NCBI RefSeq assembly: GCF_004011885.1
Contig: NZ_SBEF01000016.1
Location: 1-64,000, forward strand
Reading direction: 5' to 3'
DNA from: Serratia microhaemolytica
GTDB lineage: Bacteria; Pseudomonadota; Gammaproteobacteria; Enterobacterales; Enterobacteriaceae
Length of the DNA stretch: 64,000 nucleotides
A program made the position numbers and the translations under genes. Positions 26,951-38,269 of the stretch are shown here, piece by piece. Position 1 is the stretch's first letter; the number at the start of each line of letters is the position of its first letter. The notes under the pieces are model-generated. The model had not been told where the DNA came from and searched no databases. It was given only the letters and a program-made list of their open reading frames with translations.

Positions 26951-28069
26951 ATGCATAACCAAGCGCCGATTAAGCGCCGCAAATCTAAACGTATCTACGT
27001 TGGAAATGTGCCGATTGGCGATGGCGCACCGATTGCCGTGCAGTCGATGACCAATACCCATACCACCGATGTTGAAGCAACGGTTAATCAGATCAAAGCA
27101 CTGGAGCGAGTGGGCGTTGATATTGTGCGCGTCTCTGTGCCGACAATGGATGCAGCAGAGGCATTTCGGTTGATTAAGCAGCAAGTTAAGGTGCCACTGG
27201 TTGCTGATATCCATTTCGATTATCGTATCGCTTTGCAGGTGGCACAGTATGGCGTTGACTGCCTGCGTATCAATCCAGGCAATATCGGCAACGAAACACG
27301 CATTCGTGCGGTGGTCGACTGTGCGCGTGACAAGAATATTCCGATCCGTATTGGGGTCAACGGCGGTTCACTAGAGAAAGATCTGCAAGAGAAGTATGGC
27401 GAACCGACTCCCGAAGCGTTGCTCGAATCGGCAATGCGTCATGTCGACATTCTCGATCGACTCAATTTCGATCAGTTCAAAGTGAGCGTTAAAGCTTCAG
27501 ATGTATTTTTGGCGGTCGAATCTTACCGCCTACTGGCAGCACGTATCGACCAGCCCTTGCATTTAGGTATCACCGAAGCGGGTGGCGCTCGCAGTGGAGC
27601 GGTGAAATCTGCCATTGGTTTGGGCATGTTGCTTGCTGAGGGGATTGGGGACACGCTGCGTGTCTCACTGGCTGCAGATCCAGTTGAAGAGGTCAAAGTC
27701 GGTTTTGATATTCTAAAATCGTTGCGTATTCGTGCGCGCGGGATCAACTTCATCGCTTGCCCGACTTGTTCGCGTCAGGAGTTTGATGTAATTGGCACGG
27801 TCAATGCGTTGGAACAGCGGTTAGAAGACATCATCACCCCGATGGACGTCTCAATTATTGGTTGTGTCGTTAACGGCCCAGGTGAAGCGCTGGTATCGAC
27901 ACTGGGTGTCACTGGCGGACATAAGAAAAGCGGTTTTTATCAGGATGGTGTGCGACAGAAAGAGCGTTTCGATAACACGCAGATGATCGAGCTGCTGGAG
28001 GCGAAGATCCGTGCTAAAGCAGCGATGCTGGAAGATGCCAATCGTATCTCGGTAAAACAGCAGGATTAG
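26951..28069 (+). CDS. ispG: 4-hydroxy-3-methylbut-2-enyl diphosphate synthase IspG
   Basis: 372 residues. It catalyses the next-to-last step of the MEP isoprenoid pathway using a 4Fe-4S cluster. Cluster ligands are visible in [10 protein letters not shown] (about residues 270-273) and in [12 protein letters not shown] (about residue 305). The N-terminal TIM barrel begins [25 protein letters not shown]. The flanking rodZ and hisS are as in E. coli. GGAGAG precedes the ATG. Confidence 0.97.
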   Translation: MHNQAPIKRRKSKRIYVGNVPIGDGAPIAVQSMTNTHTTDVEATVNQIKALERVGVDIVRVSVPTMDAAEAFRLIKQQVKVPLVADIHFDYRIALQVAQYGVDCLRINPGNIGNETRIRAVVDCARDKNIPIRIGVNGGSLEKDLQEKYGEPTPEALLESAMRHVDILDRLNFDQFKVSVKASDVFLAVESYRLLAARIDQPLHLGITEAGGARSGAVKSAIGLGMLLAEGIGDTLRVSLAADPVEEVKVGFDILKSLRIRARGINFIACPTCSRQEFDVIGTVNALEQRLEDIITPMDVSIIGCVVNGPGEALVSTLGVTGGHKKSGFYQDGVRQKERFDNTQMIELLEAKIRAKAAMLEDANRISVKQQD

Positions 28070-28228
28070 TGATTATTGGCCGTTCAGCAACCACTGGCAG
28101 CTATGCTCAGTGACATCAACAACAAGCAGGCCAATACTGCACTAATGACAGGTGAAATCCCCTGCATCTTGCCGCTGCTTGCGTATATAATTGAAATCAT
28201 TTTCATCTAAAACGAATAGAGAACTGAC

Positions 28229-29503
28229 GTGGCAAAAAACATTCAAGCCATTCGCGGCATGAACGATTGCCTGCCGGAACAGACGGCGCTATGGCAGCGA
28301 ATTGAAACAACGCTAAAACAAGTACTGGCCAGTTATGGTTACGGTGAAATCCGCACCCCGATTGTCGAACAGACGCCGCTGTTTAAACGCGCCATTGGTG
28401 AAGTGACCGATGTTGTCGAAAAAGAGATGTACAGCTTTGAAGACCGTAACGGTGAGAGTCTCACTTTACGTCCGGAAGGCACCGCCGGTTGCGTGCGTGC
28501 GGGTATTGAACATGGCTTGTTCCACAATCAGCAACAGCGCGTATGGTACATCGGCCCGATGTTCCGCTATGAGCGGCCCCAGAAAGGGCGCTACCGCCAG
28601 TTTCATCAACTGGGTGCTGAAGTATTTGGTTTAGCTGGTCCGGATATTGATGCTGAGTTGATCTTGTTAACCGCGCGCTGGTGGCGAGCGCTTGGCATTG
28701 CTGAACATGTTCGGCTGGAGCTGAATTCAATTGGCTCGCTGGCTGCACGCGCTAACTATCGTGAAGCTTTGGTTGCGTTTCTTGAACAGCATAAACAACA
28801 GCTTGATGAAGATTGCTTGCGCCGCATGTACAGTAACCCGCTGCGCGTACTCGACTCGAAAAACCCGCAAGTGCAAGCGTTACTGAATCAAGCTCCCTCG
28901 CTGGGTGACTACCTTGACGAAGAATCGCAACAGCATTTTGATGGCTTATGCCAACTGCTAACCTTGGCTGGGATCCCGTTTCGAATTAATCACCGCCTAG
29001 TGCGCGGTTTGGATTATTATAACCGCACCGTGTTTGAATGGGTGACAGAGAGCCTCGGTGCCCAAGGCACGGTGTGTGCTGGTGGGCGTTATGATGGTTT
29101 GGTGGAACAACTGGGCGGTCGAGCGACAACCGCAGTCGGTTTCGCAATGGGATTAGAACGCCTGGTATTGCTGGTACAAGCCGTCAATCCAGCATTTAGT
29201 GTTGCCGCCAGACTGGATGTTTACCTGATATCCAGCGGGGCAGGCGCGCAAAATGCCGCTATGCTATTGGCAGAGCAAGTGCGTGATGCTCTGCCTAATG
29301 TCAAACTGATGCTTGATTATGGTGGCGGCAGCCTGAAAAAACAGATCACACGTGCAGATAAATCGGGTGCCCGCATTGCCCTGATCCTGGGAGAAAATGA
29401 AGTCGCAACGCAGCAGGTAGTAGTTAAAGATCTGGCGCATGGCGAACAGTGCAGTGTGCCGCAACAACAAGTTGCTGAACATTTATCTGCAATATTAGGT
29501 TAA
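28229..29503 (+). CDS. hisS: Histidine-tRNA ligase
   Basis: 424 residues with a GTG start (28229). A class II aminoacyl-tRNA synthetase: motif 1 around [19 protein letters not shown], motif 2 [19 protein letters not shown] near residues 112-130, the histidine-A motif [14 protein letters not shown] near 258-271, and motif 3 GFAMGLERL near 304-312. The C-terminal anticodon-binding domain is complete. yfgM follows after 13 nt, so hisS-yfgM-bamB form one operon. Confidence 0.97.
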   Translation: MAKNIQAIRGMNDCLPEQTALWQRIETTLKQVLASYGYGEIRTPIVEQTPLFKRAIGEVTDVVEKEMYSFEDRNGESLTLRPEGTAGCVRAGIEHGLFHNQQQRVWYIGPMFRYERPQKGRYRQFHQLGAEVFGLAGPDIDAELILLTARWWRALGIAEHVRLELNSIGSLAARANYREALVAFLEQHKQQLDEDCLRRMYSNPLRVLDSKNPQVQALLNQAPSLGDYLDEESQQHFDGLCQLLTLAGIPFRINHRLVRGLDYYNRTVFEWVTESLGAQGTVCAGGRYDGLVEQLGGRATTAVGFAMGLERLVLLVQAVNPAFSVAARLDVYLISSGAGAQNAAMLLAEQVRDALPNVKLMLDYGGGSLKKQITRADKSGARIALILGENEVATQQVVVKDLAHGEQCSVPQQQVAEHLSAILG

Positions 29504-29516
29504 GGAGAAGGACGCT

Positions 29517-30137
29517 GTGGAAATTTATACCACTGAAAATGAACAAGTTGATGCCCTGCGCCGATTCTTTGCAGAAAATGGCAAAGCCTTAGCAGTGGGG
29601 ACAATCCTCGGTATTGGTGCGCTGTTGGGTTGGCGCTATTGGCAGAACCATCAAACTGCCACCATGATGGCAGCGGCAGAAGCCTACCAGCAAGCCACAG
29701 ATACCTTGGTTACAGGTAGTACGCAAGGTGTGCAGGCTGTCGAACAGTTTATCCAGAACAACAGCAACAGTTACAGTGCCTTTGCTGCGTTGCGATTGGC
29801 GAAACATTCCGCTCAACAGGGTGATTTTGCTCAGGCACAGCAGCAGTTACTTACCGCACAGCAGCAGAGTAAAGAACCAAACCTGCAGGCACTGATTAAT
29901 CTGCAGTTGGCGCGGGTACAACTACAGCAAAACCAGCTAGATGAAGCACTGAAAACCTTGCAAGCGGTCAAAGGTGAAGGCTGGCAGCCGATGATGCAAG
30001 AAGTGCGTGGCGATGTTCTGTTAGCAAAAGGCGATCAACAAGGTGCGCGTGACGCTTACAAAAAGGGCATTGAATTGAGCAATTCTCAGACGCTACAGGC
30101 TGTTATGCGTATGAAATTGCAGAACTTATCCGGCTAG
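29517..30137 (+). CDS. yfgM: Ancillary SecYEG translocon subunit YfgM
   Basis: 206 residues, GTG start at 29517 with AAGGAGAAGG upstream. An N-terminal cytoplasmic stretch is followed by one transmembrane helix (ALAVGTILGIGALLGWRYW, about residues 23-41) and a periplasmic TPR-like domain. In E. coli YfgM works with PpiD at the SecYEG translocon and also affects the Rcs stress response. It lies between hisS and bamB with 13- and 8-nt gaps. Confidence 0.93.
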   Translation: MEIYTTENEQVDALRRFFAENGKALAVGTILGIGALLGWRYWQNHQTATMMAAAEAYQQATDTLVTGSTQGVQAVEQFIQNNSNSYSAFAALRLAKHSAQQGDFAQAQQQLLTAQQQSKEPNLQALINLQLARVQLQQNQLDEALKTLQAVKGEGWQPMMQEVRGDVLLAKGDQQGARDAYKKGIELSNSQTLQAVMRMKLQNLSG

Positions 30138-30145
30138 GAGGCACC

Positions 30146-31324
30146 ATGCAATTGCGTAACACACTGTTAGTTGGTCTGATCACTCTCACCTTGGCCGGGT
30201 GTTCGGTGTTTAGTGGCGAATCGGATGTCGTCACGGCATCACCAGTACCGGAAATTGAGAATCAGTTCATTCCAACCCAAAACTGGAGCACGTCGGTTGG
30301 CGATGGGATCGGTAGTTACTACTCCCATTTACGCCCAGCCGCTCAGGATGGTGTAGTCTATGCCGCTGATCGTCATGGCACCGTGAAAGCCTTGTCACTG
30401 TTTGACGGCAAACAACAGTGGAAAGCCTCACTGGCTGAAAAAACCGGTTTCCTTTCACGCAACCGTTCTGCGCTGCTCTCTGGTGGCCTGACGGTTTCTG
30501 GTACACATATTTATGTTGGCAGTGAAAGGGCGATCGTTTACGCGCTAAACCGCGAAGATGGTCAGCTTGCTTGGCAGACACGAGTGGCGGGTGAGGCGAT
30601 CTCACGCCCAGTGGTTGTCGATGGTATGGTGTTAATCCATACAACCAACGGCCAGCTACAGGCACTCAATGAAACCGATGGTGCAATTCGTTGGACGGCC
30701 AGTCTTGATGTGCCTTCACTCTCGCTGCGTGGTGAATCTGCCCCCGCGACAGCATTTGGTGCTGCGATAGTTGGTGGAGATAATGGGCGGGTCAGTGCGG
30801 TACTCCTGCAACAAGGACAGTTGATCTGGCAACAGCGCATTTCACAGCCTGGTGGTGTTAGCGAAATTTCGCGTCTCAATGATGTTGATACCACTCCAGT
30901 AGTGGTCGGCAACGTTGTTTATGCGTTGGGATATAATGGCAATCTGGCTGCACTGGATCTGCGCTCTGGCCAAGTGATCTGGAAACGCGATGTCGGTTCG
31001 GTCAGTGATTTTATTGTTGATGCGGGTCGTATCTACCTCGTGGATCAGAATGATCGTATTCTGGTGACTGGCACAGAAGGTGGCTCGACTATTTGGAGCC
31101 AAGATGATCTATTACACCGTGGATTAACACCGCCAGCGCTCTATCAAGGTTACTTGGTGGTTGGTGACGCCGAGGGCTATTTGCACTGGCTTGATGTGAC
31201 TGATGGTCGTTTTGTTTCACAACAGCATGTTGACAGTAAAGGCTTCCTTTCAGCGCCAATTGTTGCTGGTGACACATTACTGATCCAAGCCCGTGGTGGT
31301 AAAGTTCACGCATTTACTCGTTGA
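30146..31324 (+). CDS. bamB: Outer membrane protein assembly factor BamB
   Basis: 392 residues. Lipoprotein signal with lipobox LAGC (Cys about residue 19), then an eight-bladed PQQ-like beta-propeller with repeats such as GVVYAADRHGTVKALSLFDG and IYVGSERAIVYALNREDG. It is the BamB subunit of the Bam complex that inserts outer-membrane beta-barrels. AGGAGG precedes ATG 30146. A terminator at 31399-31430 separates it from der. Confidence 0.97.
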   Translation: MQLRNTLLVGLITLTLAGCSVFSGESDVVTASPVPEIENQFIPTQNWSTSVGDGIGSYYSHLRPAAQDGVVYAADRHGTVKALSLFDGKQQWKASLAEKTGFLSRNRSALLSGGLTVSGTHIYVGSERAIVYALNREDGQLAWQTRVAGEAISRPVVVDGMVLIHTTNGQLQALNETDGAIRWTASLDVPSLSLRGESAPATAFGAAIVGGDNGRVSAVLLQQGQLIWQQRISQPGGVSEISRLNDVDTTPVVVGNVVYALGYNGNLAALDLRSGQVIWKRDVGSVSDFIVDAGRIYLVDQNDRILVTGTEGGSTIWSQDDLLHRGLTPPALYQGYLVVGDAEGYLHWLDVTDGRFVSQQHVDSKGFLSAPIVAGDTLLIQARGGKVHAFTR

Positions 31325-31398
31325 ATCTGCTTGTACTGGCAAGCGTAACCGCGAGTACACAAAAACCATTTAACAATGGGAAGTAGTAACAAGGGAAG

Positions 31399-31430
31399 AC
31401 GGCTCCTAGTGAGGAGCCGTTTCGCATTTT
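31399..31430 (+). terminator. Terminator between bamB and der
   Basis: ACGGCTCCT (31399-31407) pairs perfectly with AGGAGCCGT (31412-31420), followed by TTCGCATTTT. It lies 75 nt after the bamB stop and 60 nt before der. Confidence 0.75.
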
Positions 31431-31489
31431 AGCCGTTGTGTTCTTAGGCACAGCGATGCTCTGATTTATTACGTAGTGAGGTTTCACCC

Positions 31490-32977
31490 ATGATACCTGT
31501 CGTCGCGCTGGTCGGGCGCCCGAATGTCGGTAAGTCCACCCTGTTTAACCGTTTAACGCAGACGCGCGACGCGCTGGTAGCGGATTTTCCTGGTTTAACC
31601 CGCGATCGAAAGTATGGTCGTGCGCAGATTGAAGGCAATGAATTTATCATCGTTGATACCGGTGGTATCGATGGTACTGAAGATGGTGTCGAAACCCTGA
31701 TGGCAGGGCAATCGCTACTGGCAATTGAAGAAGCTGACATTGTGCTGTTTATGGTGGATGCACGCGCTGGCTTGATGCCAGCAGACAAAGCGATCGCCCA
31801 ACATTTGCGCAGCCGGGAAAAGGCCACTTTTTTGGTTGCCAACAAAACCGATGGCCTCGATGCTGATAGCGTCTGCGCCGATTTTTACGCACTTGGGTTG
31901 GGTGAAGTCTATCCGATCGCGGCTTCTCATGGCCGTGGTGTAACGCAACTGATCGAACATGTATTAGTGCCGTTTTTACCACCGAAAGCGCCGGTGGTTG
32001 AGTTGACTGAAGAAGAAGCCAACGCCGCTTACTGGGCTGAACAGCAGGACGAGTCTGAGCAGGAGATCAGCGAAGAGCCAGAAGAGGAGTTTAACCCGCA
32101 GGATCTGCCAATCAAGTTGGCGATTGTCGGGCGGCCAAATGTAGGCAAATCGACACTGACTAATCGTATTCTCGGCGAAGAGCGCGTGGTGGTGTATGAC
32201 CTGCCAGGCACCACGCGTGACAGCATCTATATCCCGATGGTACGTGATGAACGCGAATACGTATTAATCGACACCGCTGGAGTACGTAAACGCGGCAAAG
32301 TGACCGAGACGGTGGAAAAGTTCTCGGTGATTAAAACATTACAGGCGATTGAAGATGCCAATGTGGTATTACTGGTGATTGATGCTCGTGCCGGAATTTC
32401 TGATCAGGATCTCTCGCTACTCGGTTTTATTTTGAACAGTGGGCGTTCATTAGTCATAGCGGTAAATAAATGGGACGGCATGACACCGGAAGATCGTGAC
32501 CATGTCAAAGAGATGCTTGACCTACGGCTCGGCTTTATCGATTTCGCACGGGTCCATTTTATCTCTGCACTACATGGCAGCGGCGTTGGTAATTTGTTTG
32601 AATCGGTACTGGAGGCTTATGAGTGTGCGACTCGTCGAGTGAGCACTTCACTACTGACCAAAATTATGCAGATGGCGACGGATGATCATCAGCCACCGCT
32701 AGTGCGTGGTCGCCGGGTAAAATTAAAATATGCTCATGCTGGTGGCTACAACCCACCGATTGTGGTGATCCACGGTAATCAGGTCAGTTCGTTGAATGAC
32801 GCTTATAAGCGTTATCTGATGAACTACTTCCGTCGCTCACTCAATGTGATGGGGACACCGATTCGTATTCAGTTCAAAGAGGGCGAAAACCCATTTGCAG
32901 GTAAACGTAATACACTAACGCCAAGCCAAGTTCGTAAACGCAAACGGTTAATGAACCATTTGAAAAAACTAAAGTAA
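31490..32977 (+). CDS. der: Ribosome biogenesis GTPase Der (EngA)
   Basis: 495 residues with two tandem GTPase domains and a C-terminal KH-like domain. P-loops read GRPNVGKST at about residues 8-16 and again near 211-219. NKTD (first domain) and NKWD (second domain) are the base-recognition motifs. The acidic linker (EEQ and [15 protein letters not shown] region) near residues 165-200 is typical. It acts in 50S subunit maturation and is essential in E. coli. A T-less hairpin (32991-33019) follows. Confidence 0.97.
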   Translation: MIPVVALVGRPNVGKSTLFNRLTQTRDALVADFPGLTRDRKYGRAQIEGNEFIIVDTGGIDGTEDGVETLMAGQSLLAIEEADIVLFMVDARAGLMPADKAIAQHLRSREKATFLVANKTDGLDADSVCADFYALGLGEVYPIAASHGRGVTQLIEHVLVPFLPPKAPVVELTEEEANAAYWAEQQDESEQEISEEPEEEFNPQDLPIKLAIVGRPNVGKSTLTNRILGEERVVVYDLPGTTRDSIYIPMVRDEREYVLIDTAGVRKRGKVTETVEKFSVIKTLQAIEDANVVLLVIDARAGISDQDLSLLGFILNSGRSLVIAVNKWDGMTPEDRDHVKEMLDLRLGFIDFARVHFISALHGSGVGNLFESVLEAYECATRRVSTSLLTKIMQMATDDHQPPLVRGRRVKLKYAHAGGYNPPIVVIHGNQVSSLNDAYKRYLMNYFRRSLNVMGTPIRIQFKEGENPFAGKRNTLTPSQVRKRKRLMNHLKKLK

Positions 32978-33054
32978 CGTTATCAGCACGCCTGCTGGCT
33001 GTATAAAACAGTCAGCAGGATGGCTGGAAGGTGAATGCTATTTTTAATTATGCA

Positions 33055-33570
33055 CTAAAATGTGTGATCGAAACTTGCAGCAATCAGCACACCCATAATT
33101 AAAATTACCAGTACTGTTACAATTATTAGCCCCACAAAGTATGCCCAGATAGCCCAGGTATTATATCCACCGAGAATGGTAAGATATCTTTTTACTTCCG
33201 AGGGGCTAATTTCACCGTAGCGAGAGAGTAAAAGGTCATTACGGAATTTTTGAATATAGAAAAACTTGGCAATTAAACCGCATACTATTGATCCAAATAG
33301 GCCAAGCATATTCCAAATACCAGTACCCACAAACCCTACAGTTAATACGATGATGCCGATCAGATATAATTTTCGATAGAAAAAGTAGAAAGGACCACCA
33401 AAAAAAGCCCACCAACTCCAAGACAAGGAAAAATTAAGATGCCCATTGACATCAAATTTTTTATACGCGCGTTCAAAGAGATCGACTTTTTCTGGTTTCT
33501 GTAAATGTGCCTCCAGCAGGTCACGCAATTCATCACTATTATTTGATAATCCATCTAATTTATTGTTCAT
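33055..33570 (-). CDS. DUF2628 domain membrane protein
   Basis: 171 residues. A soluble N-terminal part of about 45 residues is followed by hydrophobic segments near residues 50-65, 70-105 and 140-165. The NFSLSWSWWAFFGGPFYFFYRKLY block is the signature of the DUF2628 family (YigF-like) of unknown function. Base composition is clearly more AT-rich than in der or rhlE on either side, which suggests later acquisition. It is transcribed toward der. Confidence 0.75.
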   Translation of the reverse strand: MNNKLDGLSNNSDELRDLLEAHLQKPEKVDLFERAYKKFDVNGHLNFSLSWSWWAFFGGPFYFFYRKLYLIGIIVLTVGFVGTGIWNMLGLFGSIVCGLIAKFFYIQKFRNDLLLSRYGEISPSEVKRYLTILGGYNTWAIWAYFVGLIIVTVLVILIMGVLIAASFDHTF

Positions 33571-33808
33571 GTACTTCCCCGTTATTTATATTACTACGTT
33601 ATGTATTACACGCACCACTCCTTGCTTATCTGATTCTAATTTAACTATCAGATTGCTGTAAATATATTTTTATTAAATGGGGAGATATTGCTATTCGTCA
33701 GGCTAGTGTCACCTATTTTTCACCATCACTAAATGGATTGTGGTTATTATCTTCTGGTTTTCTGGAAAGGCGAGTGCCCTTCCAGAGTGGCTTCACTGTA
33801 AAACAGCA

Positions 33809-35095
33809 CTACGCTTTATTTTGCCGTTGGCTGTTTGTGCGCCGTGGTTTGCCTGTGCTGTGTGGTTGTTGTGCGGGTTGTGCTCTGTTTTTTCTGCTGC
33901 GTTCAGTGGTGTTAACACGCTGCCGTCCGTTGATGATCGGCTCAGCCTTGATGCTGGGATCGGGTTCATAACCTGGCAGAGCGATGCGCGGGATCTGTTT
34001 TTGCAGTAGTCGCTCAATATCACGTAGCAGTTTGTGCTCATCAACACAGACCAGTGACAGCGCTTCACCGGTACATTCGGCACGCCCGGTGCGACCAATA
34101 CGGTGGACATAATCTTCTGGTACATTGGGTAACTCAAAGTTGACCACATGCGGCAGTTGATCAATATCCAGACCACGAGCAGCTATATCGGTCGCGACCA
34201 GCACGCGAATGCTGCCGGCTTTAAAATCGGCCAGTGCTCGTGTGCGTGCTCCTTGGCTTTTGTTGCCATGGATCGCGGCAGCGCTAATGCCGTCTTTATT
34301 TAACTGTTCGGCCAGATGATTGGCACCGTGTTTGGTGCGTGTGAATACCAGCACCTGTTGCCAGTTTCCGACGCCAATCATCTGCGACAACAGTTCACGC
34401 TTGCGCTTTTTATCAACCAGATGAACATGTTGTGTCACTTGCTCAGAGGCAGTATTGCGTCGCGCCACTTCCACAGAAGCTGGATCGTGCAGCAGTTTGT
34501 TGGCCAACTGTTTGATCTCATCGGAAAACGTTGCTGAGAACAGCAAGTTTTGGCGTTTTACTGGTAGTTTGGCGATCACACGGCGAATATCATGGATAAA
34601 GCCCATATCCAACATACGATCTGCTTCATCCAGTACCAGAATTTCCACTTTTGACAGATCAACCGCATTCTGCTGTGCCAGATCGAGCAAGCGGCCAGGG
34701 GTGGCGACCAAAATATCGACTCCCCCACGCAGCTTCATCATCTGCGGGTTGATGCTAACACCGCCAAAGACCACCAGTGAACGCAGTGGCAAATATTGGC
34801 TGTAAGCCAGCACGTTTTCACCAATCTGCGCCGCCAGCTCGCGGGTTGGGCTTAAGATCAGTGCGCGCACCGGGCGTCGTCCTTTACTCGGCGGTTGTTG
34901 CTGACTGAGTCGTTGTAGTAGCGGCAGAGTAAAGCCAGCGGTTTTACCGGTGCCAGTCTGGGCACTGGCCATCAGATCACGACCGGCGAGAACGACAGGG
35001 ATCGCCTGGCGTTGGATAGGTGTTGGTTCACGATAGCCCTGCTCGGCAACAGCACGCAGGATCTCACTAGCTAAACCAAGTGTTTCAAATGACAT
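33809..35095 (-). CDS. rhlE: ATP-dependent RNA helicase RhlE
   Basis: 428 residues from ATG 35095, matching the usual MSFETLGL start; a longer frame to 35113 is rejected. DEAD-box motifs in order: [18 protein letters not shown] (motif I), [30 protein letters not shown] (II), FSATF (III), then the helicase C domain with IAARGLDI and HRIGRTGR (VI). The C-terminal tail is basic and low-complexity ([20 protein letters not shown]). It acts in ribosome assembly and RNA turnover. The ribosome site is weak. Confidence 0.95.
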   Translation of the reverse strand: MSFETLGLASEILRAVAEQGYREPTPIQRQAIPVVLAGRDLMASAQTGTGKTAGFTLPLLQRLSQQQPPSKGRRPVRALILSPTRELAAQIGENVLAYSQYLPLRSLVVFGGVSINPQMMKLRGGVDILVATPGRLLDLAQQNAVDLSKVEILVLDEADRMLDMGFIHDIRRVIAKLPVKRQNLLFSATFSDEIKQLANKLLHDPASVEVARRNTASEQVTQHVHLVDKKRKRELLSQMIGVGNWQQVLVFTRTKHGANHLAEQLNKDGISAAAIHGNKSQGARTRALADFKAGSIRVLVATDIAARGLDIDQLPHVVNFELPNVPEDYVHRIGRTGRAECTGEALSLVCVDEHKLLRDIERLLQKQIPRIALPGYEPDPSIKAEPIINGRQRVNTTERSRKNRAQPAQQPHSTGKPRRTNSQRQNKA

Positions 35096-35525
35096 AATAG
35101 AGAACAGCTCCAAACCCCCCCAGCCTTAATAATATTCGGTGCAGTTTTCTAGGGGAGTGATTAAATCGGGTATCAGGAAGGGCTAGCGCTTTATGAGCAG
35201 AAGATCTTCAGCATGACCTCGCGGGATTGGCACAAACTGCAGTGCATAGGCGAGTGAGTGTAGCAGAGATTGGCTAACAACTGCCAATTTTGCTGTTTGC
35301 TGGTTGCAGTACGGTACAAGCGGGGGTAGGGTGAGGGGTGATTAGCCACGACTGCTGCGCTGTGCGGTGATGTTTGTAACACCGTATTCTGCCAAATGCA
35401 GCGGAATCAATACTCTCATATTCTGACCATACTTCGAATTGTGTGAGTGTTGGCTGCGTCCAGTTATTCGGCTTTACGCTAGTCTATCAGTTAAAAACAT
35501 GCATCAGTTTGTCCAGAGGAATAAG
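35096..35525. other. rhlE-ybhG intergenic region, cecR missing
   Basis: 430 nt between divergent rhlE and ybhG. In E. coli the TetR-type regulator cecR (ybiH) lies here and controls both neighbours. I find no cecR or recognisable remnant in either direction. No palindromic operator was convincing by eye. Confidence 0.45.
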
Positions 35526-36527
35526 ATGAACGGAAAGAAAAGCGTGCTTTTTCTGCTGATAGTGGCTGTTATTGCCGCTATTACCTATCGTTTTTGGCAC
35601 TATCCAGCACAGCAGGCAGCATTAACGCTGTACGGTAATGTCGATATCCGCAGCGTTAACCTGGCCTTTCGTGTACCGGGCCGTTTGATTGAATTAACTG
35701 TCGATGAAGGTGACCAGGTGCAGCCGGGGCAGTTGCTGGCACGGCTGGATGATGAACCTTATCGTCATGCGCAGCAACAGGCTGTGGCAAACGTTGCCGC
35801 AGCCACAGCACAATTGGCGCTGCTGCAAGCCGGTTATCGCACAGAGGAGATCGCCCAGGCACGAGCTCAGGTAGAGCAACTGCTCGCTGCGTTTAATTAT
35901 GCGGATAGCTTTTTCAACCGTCAGCAGCAGCTATCGGCGCATAGGGCGGTCTCTGCTAATGAGCTGGAGGATGCGCGAACACTGCGCAATCAGGCTCAGG
36001 CCACGCTACAGGCAGCCAAAGAGCGGTTAGCACAATTTGTCGCCGGTAATCGTCCTGAACAGATCGCAGTGGGGAAAGCCAACCTAGCTCAGGCACAAGC
36101 TGCGCTGGCGCAAGCTGAACTGCAACTGCAAGATACCCGTTTGTTAGCCAGCTCTGCAGGGATTGTGCTCACCCGTGCAGTCGAACCAGGCACGCAGCTC
36201 TCTGTTGCAAATACCGTATTCACCTTGTCACTGCCACAGCCGGTGTGGGTGCGAGCTTACGTTGCTCAACGCGATCTTGATCAGGCAGTGCCTGGACGCC
36301 AAGTGGAAATTTACCGTGATGGCCGCCCAGATCAGCCCTATCAGGGCAGAATTGGTTTTGTCTCACCAAGCGCTGAGTTCACACCAAAAAGTGTCGAAAC
36401 TCAGGATTTACGCAGCGATTTGGTGTTTCGTCTGCGTATTGTTGTTACCGATGCCGATGATGGATTGCGCCAAGGAATGCCGGTGACGATCCGTTTTACC
36501 CAGCCTGATAATAGCAGCCAGCGTTAA
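35526..36527 (+). CDS. ybhG: HlyD-family membrane fusion protein YbhG
   Basis: 333 residues from ATG 35526 (AGAGGA upstream), close to E. coli YbhG (332); the frame begins earlier at 35439 but without support. One N-terminal membrane anchor ([17 protein letters not shown]) is followed by a biotinyl-lipoyl half ([25 protein letters not shown]), a long Ala/Gln-rich coiled coil (about residues 80-200) and the second lipoyl half. It should bridge the YbhFSR ABC exporter to an outer-membrane channel. First gene of ybhGFSR. Confidence 0.93.
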   Translation: MNGKKSVLFLLIVAVIAAITYRFWHYPAQQAALTLYGNVDIRSVNLAFRVPGRLIELTVDEGDQVQPGQLLARLDDEPYRHAQQQAVANVAAATAQLALLQAGYRTEEIAQARAQVEQLLAAFNYADSFFNRQQQLSAHRAVSANELEDARTLRNQAQATLQAAKERLAQFVAGNRPEQIAVGKANLAQAQAALAQAELQLQDTRLLASSAGIVLTRAVEPGTQLSVANTVFTLSLPQPVWVRAYVAQRDLDQAVPGRQVEIYRDGRPDQPYQGRIGFVSPSAEFTPKSVETQDLRSDLVFRLRIVVTDADDGLRQGMPVTIRFTQPDNSSQR

Positions 36528-36535
36528 GGGATAGC

Positions 36536-38269
36536 ATGGCACTGACCATTGAGCTTAATGCACTGGAAAAGCGTTTTGCCAACCAACAGCAACCGGCTGT
36601 AGCCTGCCTAACCGCCACACTGCGTAGCGGTGGTATTACTGGGCTGGTCGGCCCCGATGGTGCTGGGAAAACCACGCTACTACGTATGTTGGCAGGTTTG
36701 CTCACCCCGAGTAGCGGTCAACTGAGTGTTGCCGGTCTTGATCCACAACGTGATCACCAGCGGCTGCGTACTATCCTCGGCTATATGCCACAGAAATTTG
36801 GTCTGTATGAAGATTTGAGTGTGATGGAAAATCTCAATCTATATGCTGACCTACGCTCAGTGATGGGTAGTGAACGGCAGCAGATATTACAGCAGTTACT
36901 CGCTTTTACTGATCTTGGGCGTTTCACGCAGCGCCTTGCTGGCAAACTTTCCGGGGGTATGAAACAGAAACTCGGCCTTGCCTGTAGCCTGCTTGGGCAG
37001 CCGCAGATCCTGCTGCTGGATGAGCCTGGTGTTGGGGTAGATCCGATTTCACGTCGTGAGTTATGGCAGATGGTTCATCAGTTGGCTAACGACGGTATGT
37101 TGATCCTCTGGAGCACCGCCTATCTGGATGAGGCGGAACAGTGTCGAGAGGTGCTGTTGATGAATCAAGGGCAGTTGCTGTTCAGTGGTGCGCCAGCGAC
37201 ACTCACTGAACGAATGGCGGAGCGCACGCTGCTGATTGAACCGTCAACACTTAGCCCACGGCAATGGCTACCACGAGTACTCAGCTTGGAGGGGGTTAGT
37301 GATGCGGTATTGCAGGGTAAATATCTGCGCCTGATCCTGCGTGCTGGTGCCGATGCCAAACGGGTACTGCAGCAGTTGGCGATACCTGAAATAGTACCAC
37401 TCACCACTGAGGCACGTTTTGAGGATGCTTTTATCGATCTGCTTGGCGGCCAGATTGGCAGTGAGTCTGCATTGGCAAAGGTGATCCCGATGGTTACTGC
37501 CAGTGACAGCGCAGCGGTGATTGAGGCCGAGCAATTGACCAAAAAGTTTGGCGATTTTGTTGCTACTGATCAGGTTAGTTTTGCGGTACAGCGTGGCGAG
37601 ATTTTCGGCCTGTTAGGGCCAAATGGTGCTGGTAAATCAACCACCTTTAAGATGATGTGTGGCTTGCTGCAGCCAACCACTGGCAATGCAAAGGTATTGG
37701 GGCTCGATTTGCAGCATAGTTCAGGCCGGGCGCGCCAGCATCTTGGCTATATGGCGCAAAAATTTTCGCTTTATGGCAACTTGAGCGTGGCACAAAATCT
37801 GAAGTTTTTTTCGGGAGTTTATGGTCTCAGTGGCCGAGTGCAGCGTGAACGCATCAACCAGATGTGCCAAGTATTTCATTTCGGCCCGCTCCTGAATCAA
37901 GCAACGGAAACTCTGCCGCTCGGCTTCAAGCAGCGGCTTGCCTTGGCCTGTGCCTTGATGCATCAACCAGAGATCTTGTTTCTTGACGAGCCAACATCAG
38001 GTGTTGATCCGCTGACGCGACGCGAGTTTTGGCTGCATATCAATGGCATGGTAGAGAGAGGTGTGACCGTGATGGTGACCACCCATTTTATGGATGAGGC
38101 CGAGTATTGCGACCGTATCGGGCTGGTCTATCGCGGCAAAATTATTGCTAGTGGAACGCCGGACGATCTCAAGCAGCAGGCGGCTAGCACACACAACCCT
38201 GCACCCTCCATGGAGCAGACTTTTATTGAACTGGTACAGCGTTACGATCTGGAGAGCACAGATGAGTGA
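36536..38269 (+). CDS. ybhF: ABC exporter ATPase YbhF (two fused nucleotide-binding domains)
   Basis: 577 residues with two ABC ATPase domains in one chain. First: Walker [10 protein letters not shown] near residue 40, signature [12 protein letters not shown], Walker [14 protein letters not shown]. Second: Walker [11 protein letters not shown] near residue 362, Walker [14 protein letters not shown]. The second signature reads [12 protein letters not shown], not LSGGQ, a known variant in this family. In E. coli the YbhFSR complex is linked to drug and Na+/Li+ efflux. It overlaps ybhS by 8 nt. Confidence 0.93.
   Translation: MALTIELNALEKRFANQQQPAVACLTATLRSGGITGLVGPDGAGKTTLLRMLAGLLTPSSGQLSVAGLDPQRDHQRLRTILGYMPQKFGLYEDLSVMENLNLYADLRSVMGSERQQILQQLLAFTDLGRFTQRLAGKLSGGMKQKLGLACSLLGQPQILLLDEPGVGVDPISRRELWQMVHQLANDGMLILWSTAYLDEAEQCREVLLMNQGQLLFSGAPATLTERMAERTLLIEPSTLSPRQWLPRVLSLEGVSDAVLQGKYLRLILRAGADAKRVLQQLAIPEIVPLTTEARFEDAFIDLLGGQIGSESALAKVIPMVTASDSAAVIEAEQLTKKFGDFVATDQVSFAVQRGEIFGLLGPNGAGKSTTFKMMCGLLQPTTGNAKVLGLDLQHSSGRARQHLGYMAQKFSLYGNLSVAQNLKFFSGVYGLSGRVQRERINQMCQVFHFGPLLNQATETLPLGFKQRLALACALMHQPEILFLDEPTSGVDPLTRREFWLHINGMVERGVTVMVTTHFMDEAEYCDRIGLVYRGKIIASGTPDDLKQQAASTHNPAPSMEQTFIELVQRYDLESTDE

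Noticed and set aside
33738-34009. Two plus-strand frames of 77 and 89 codons
   Set aside because: Mostly antisense to the 3' end of rhlE; no supporting features.
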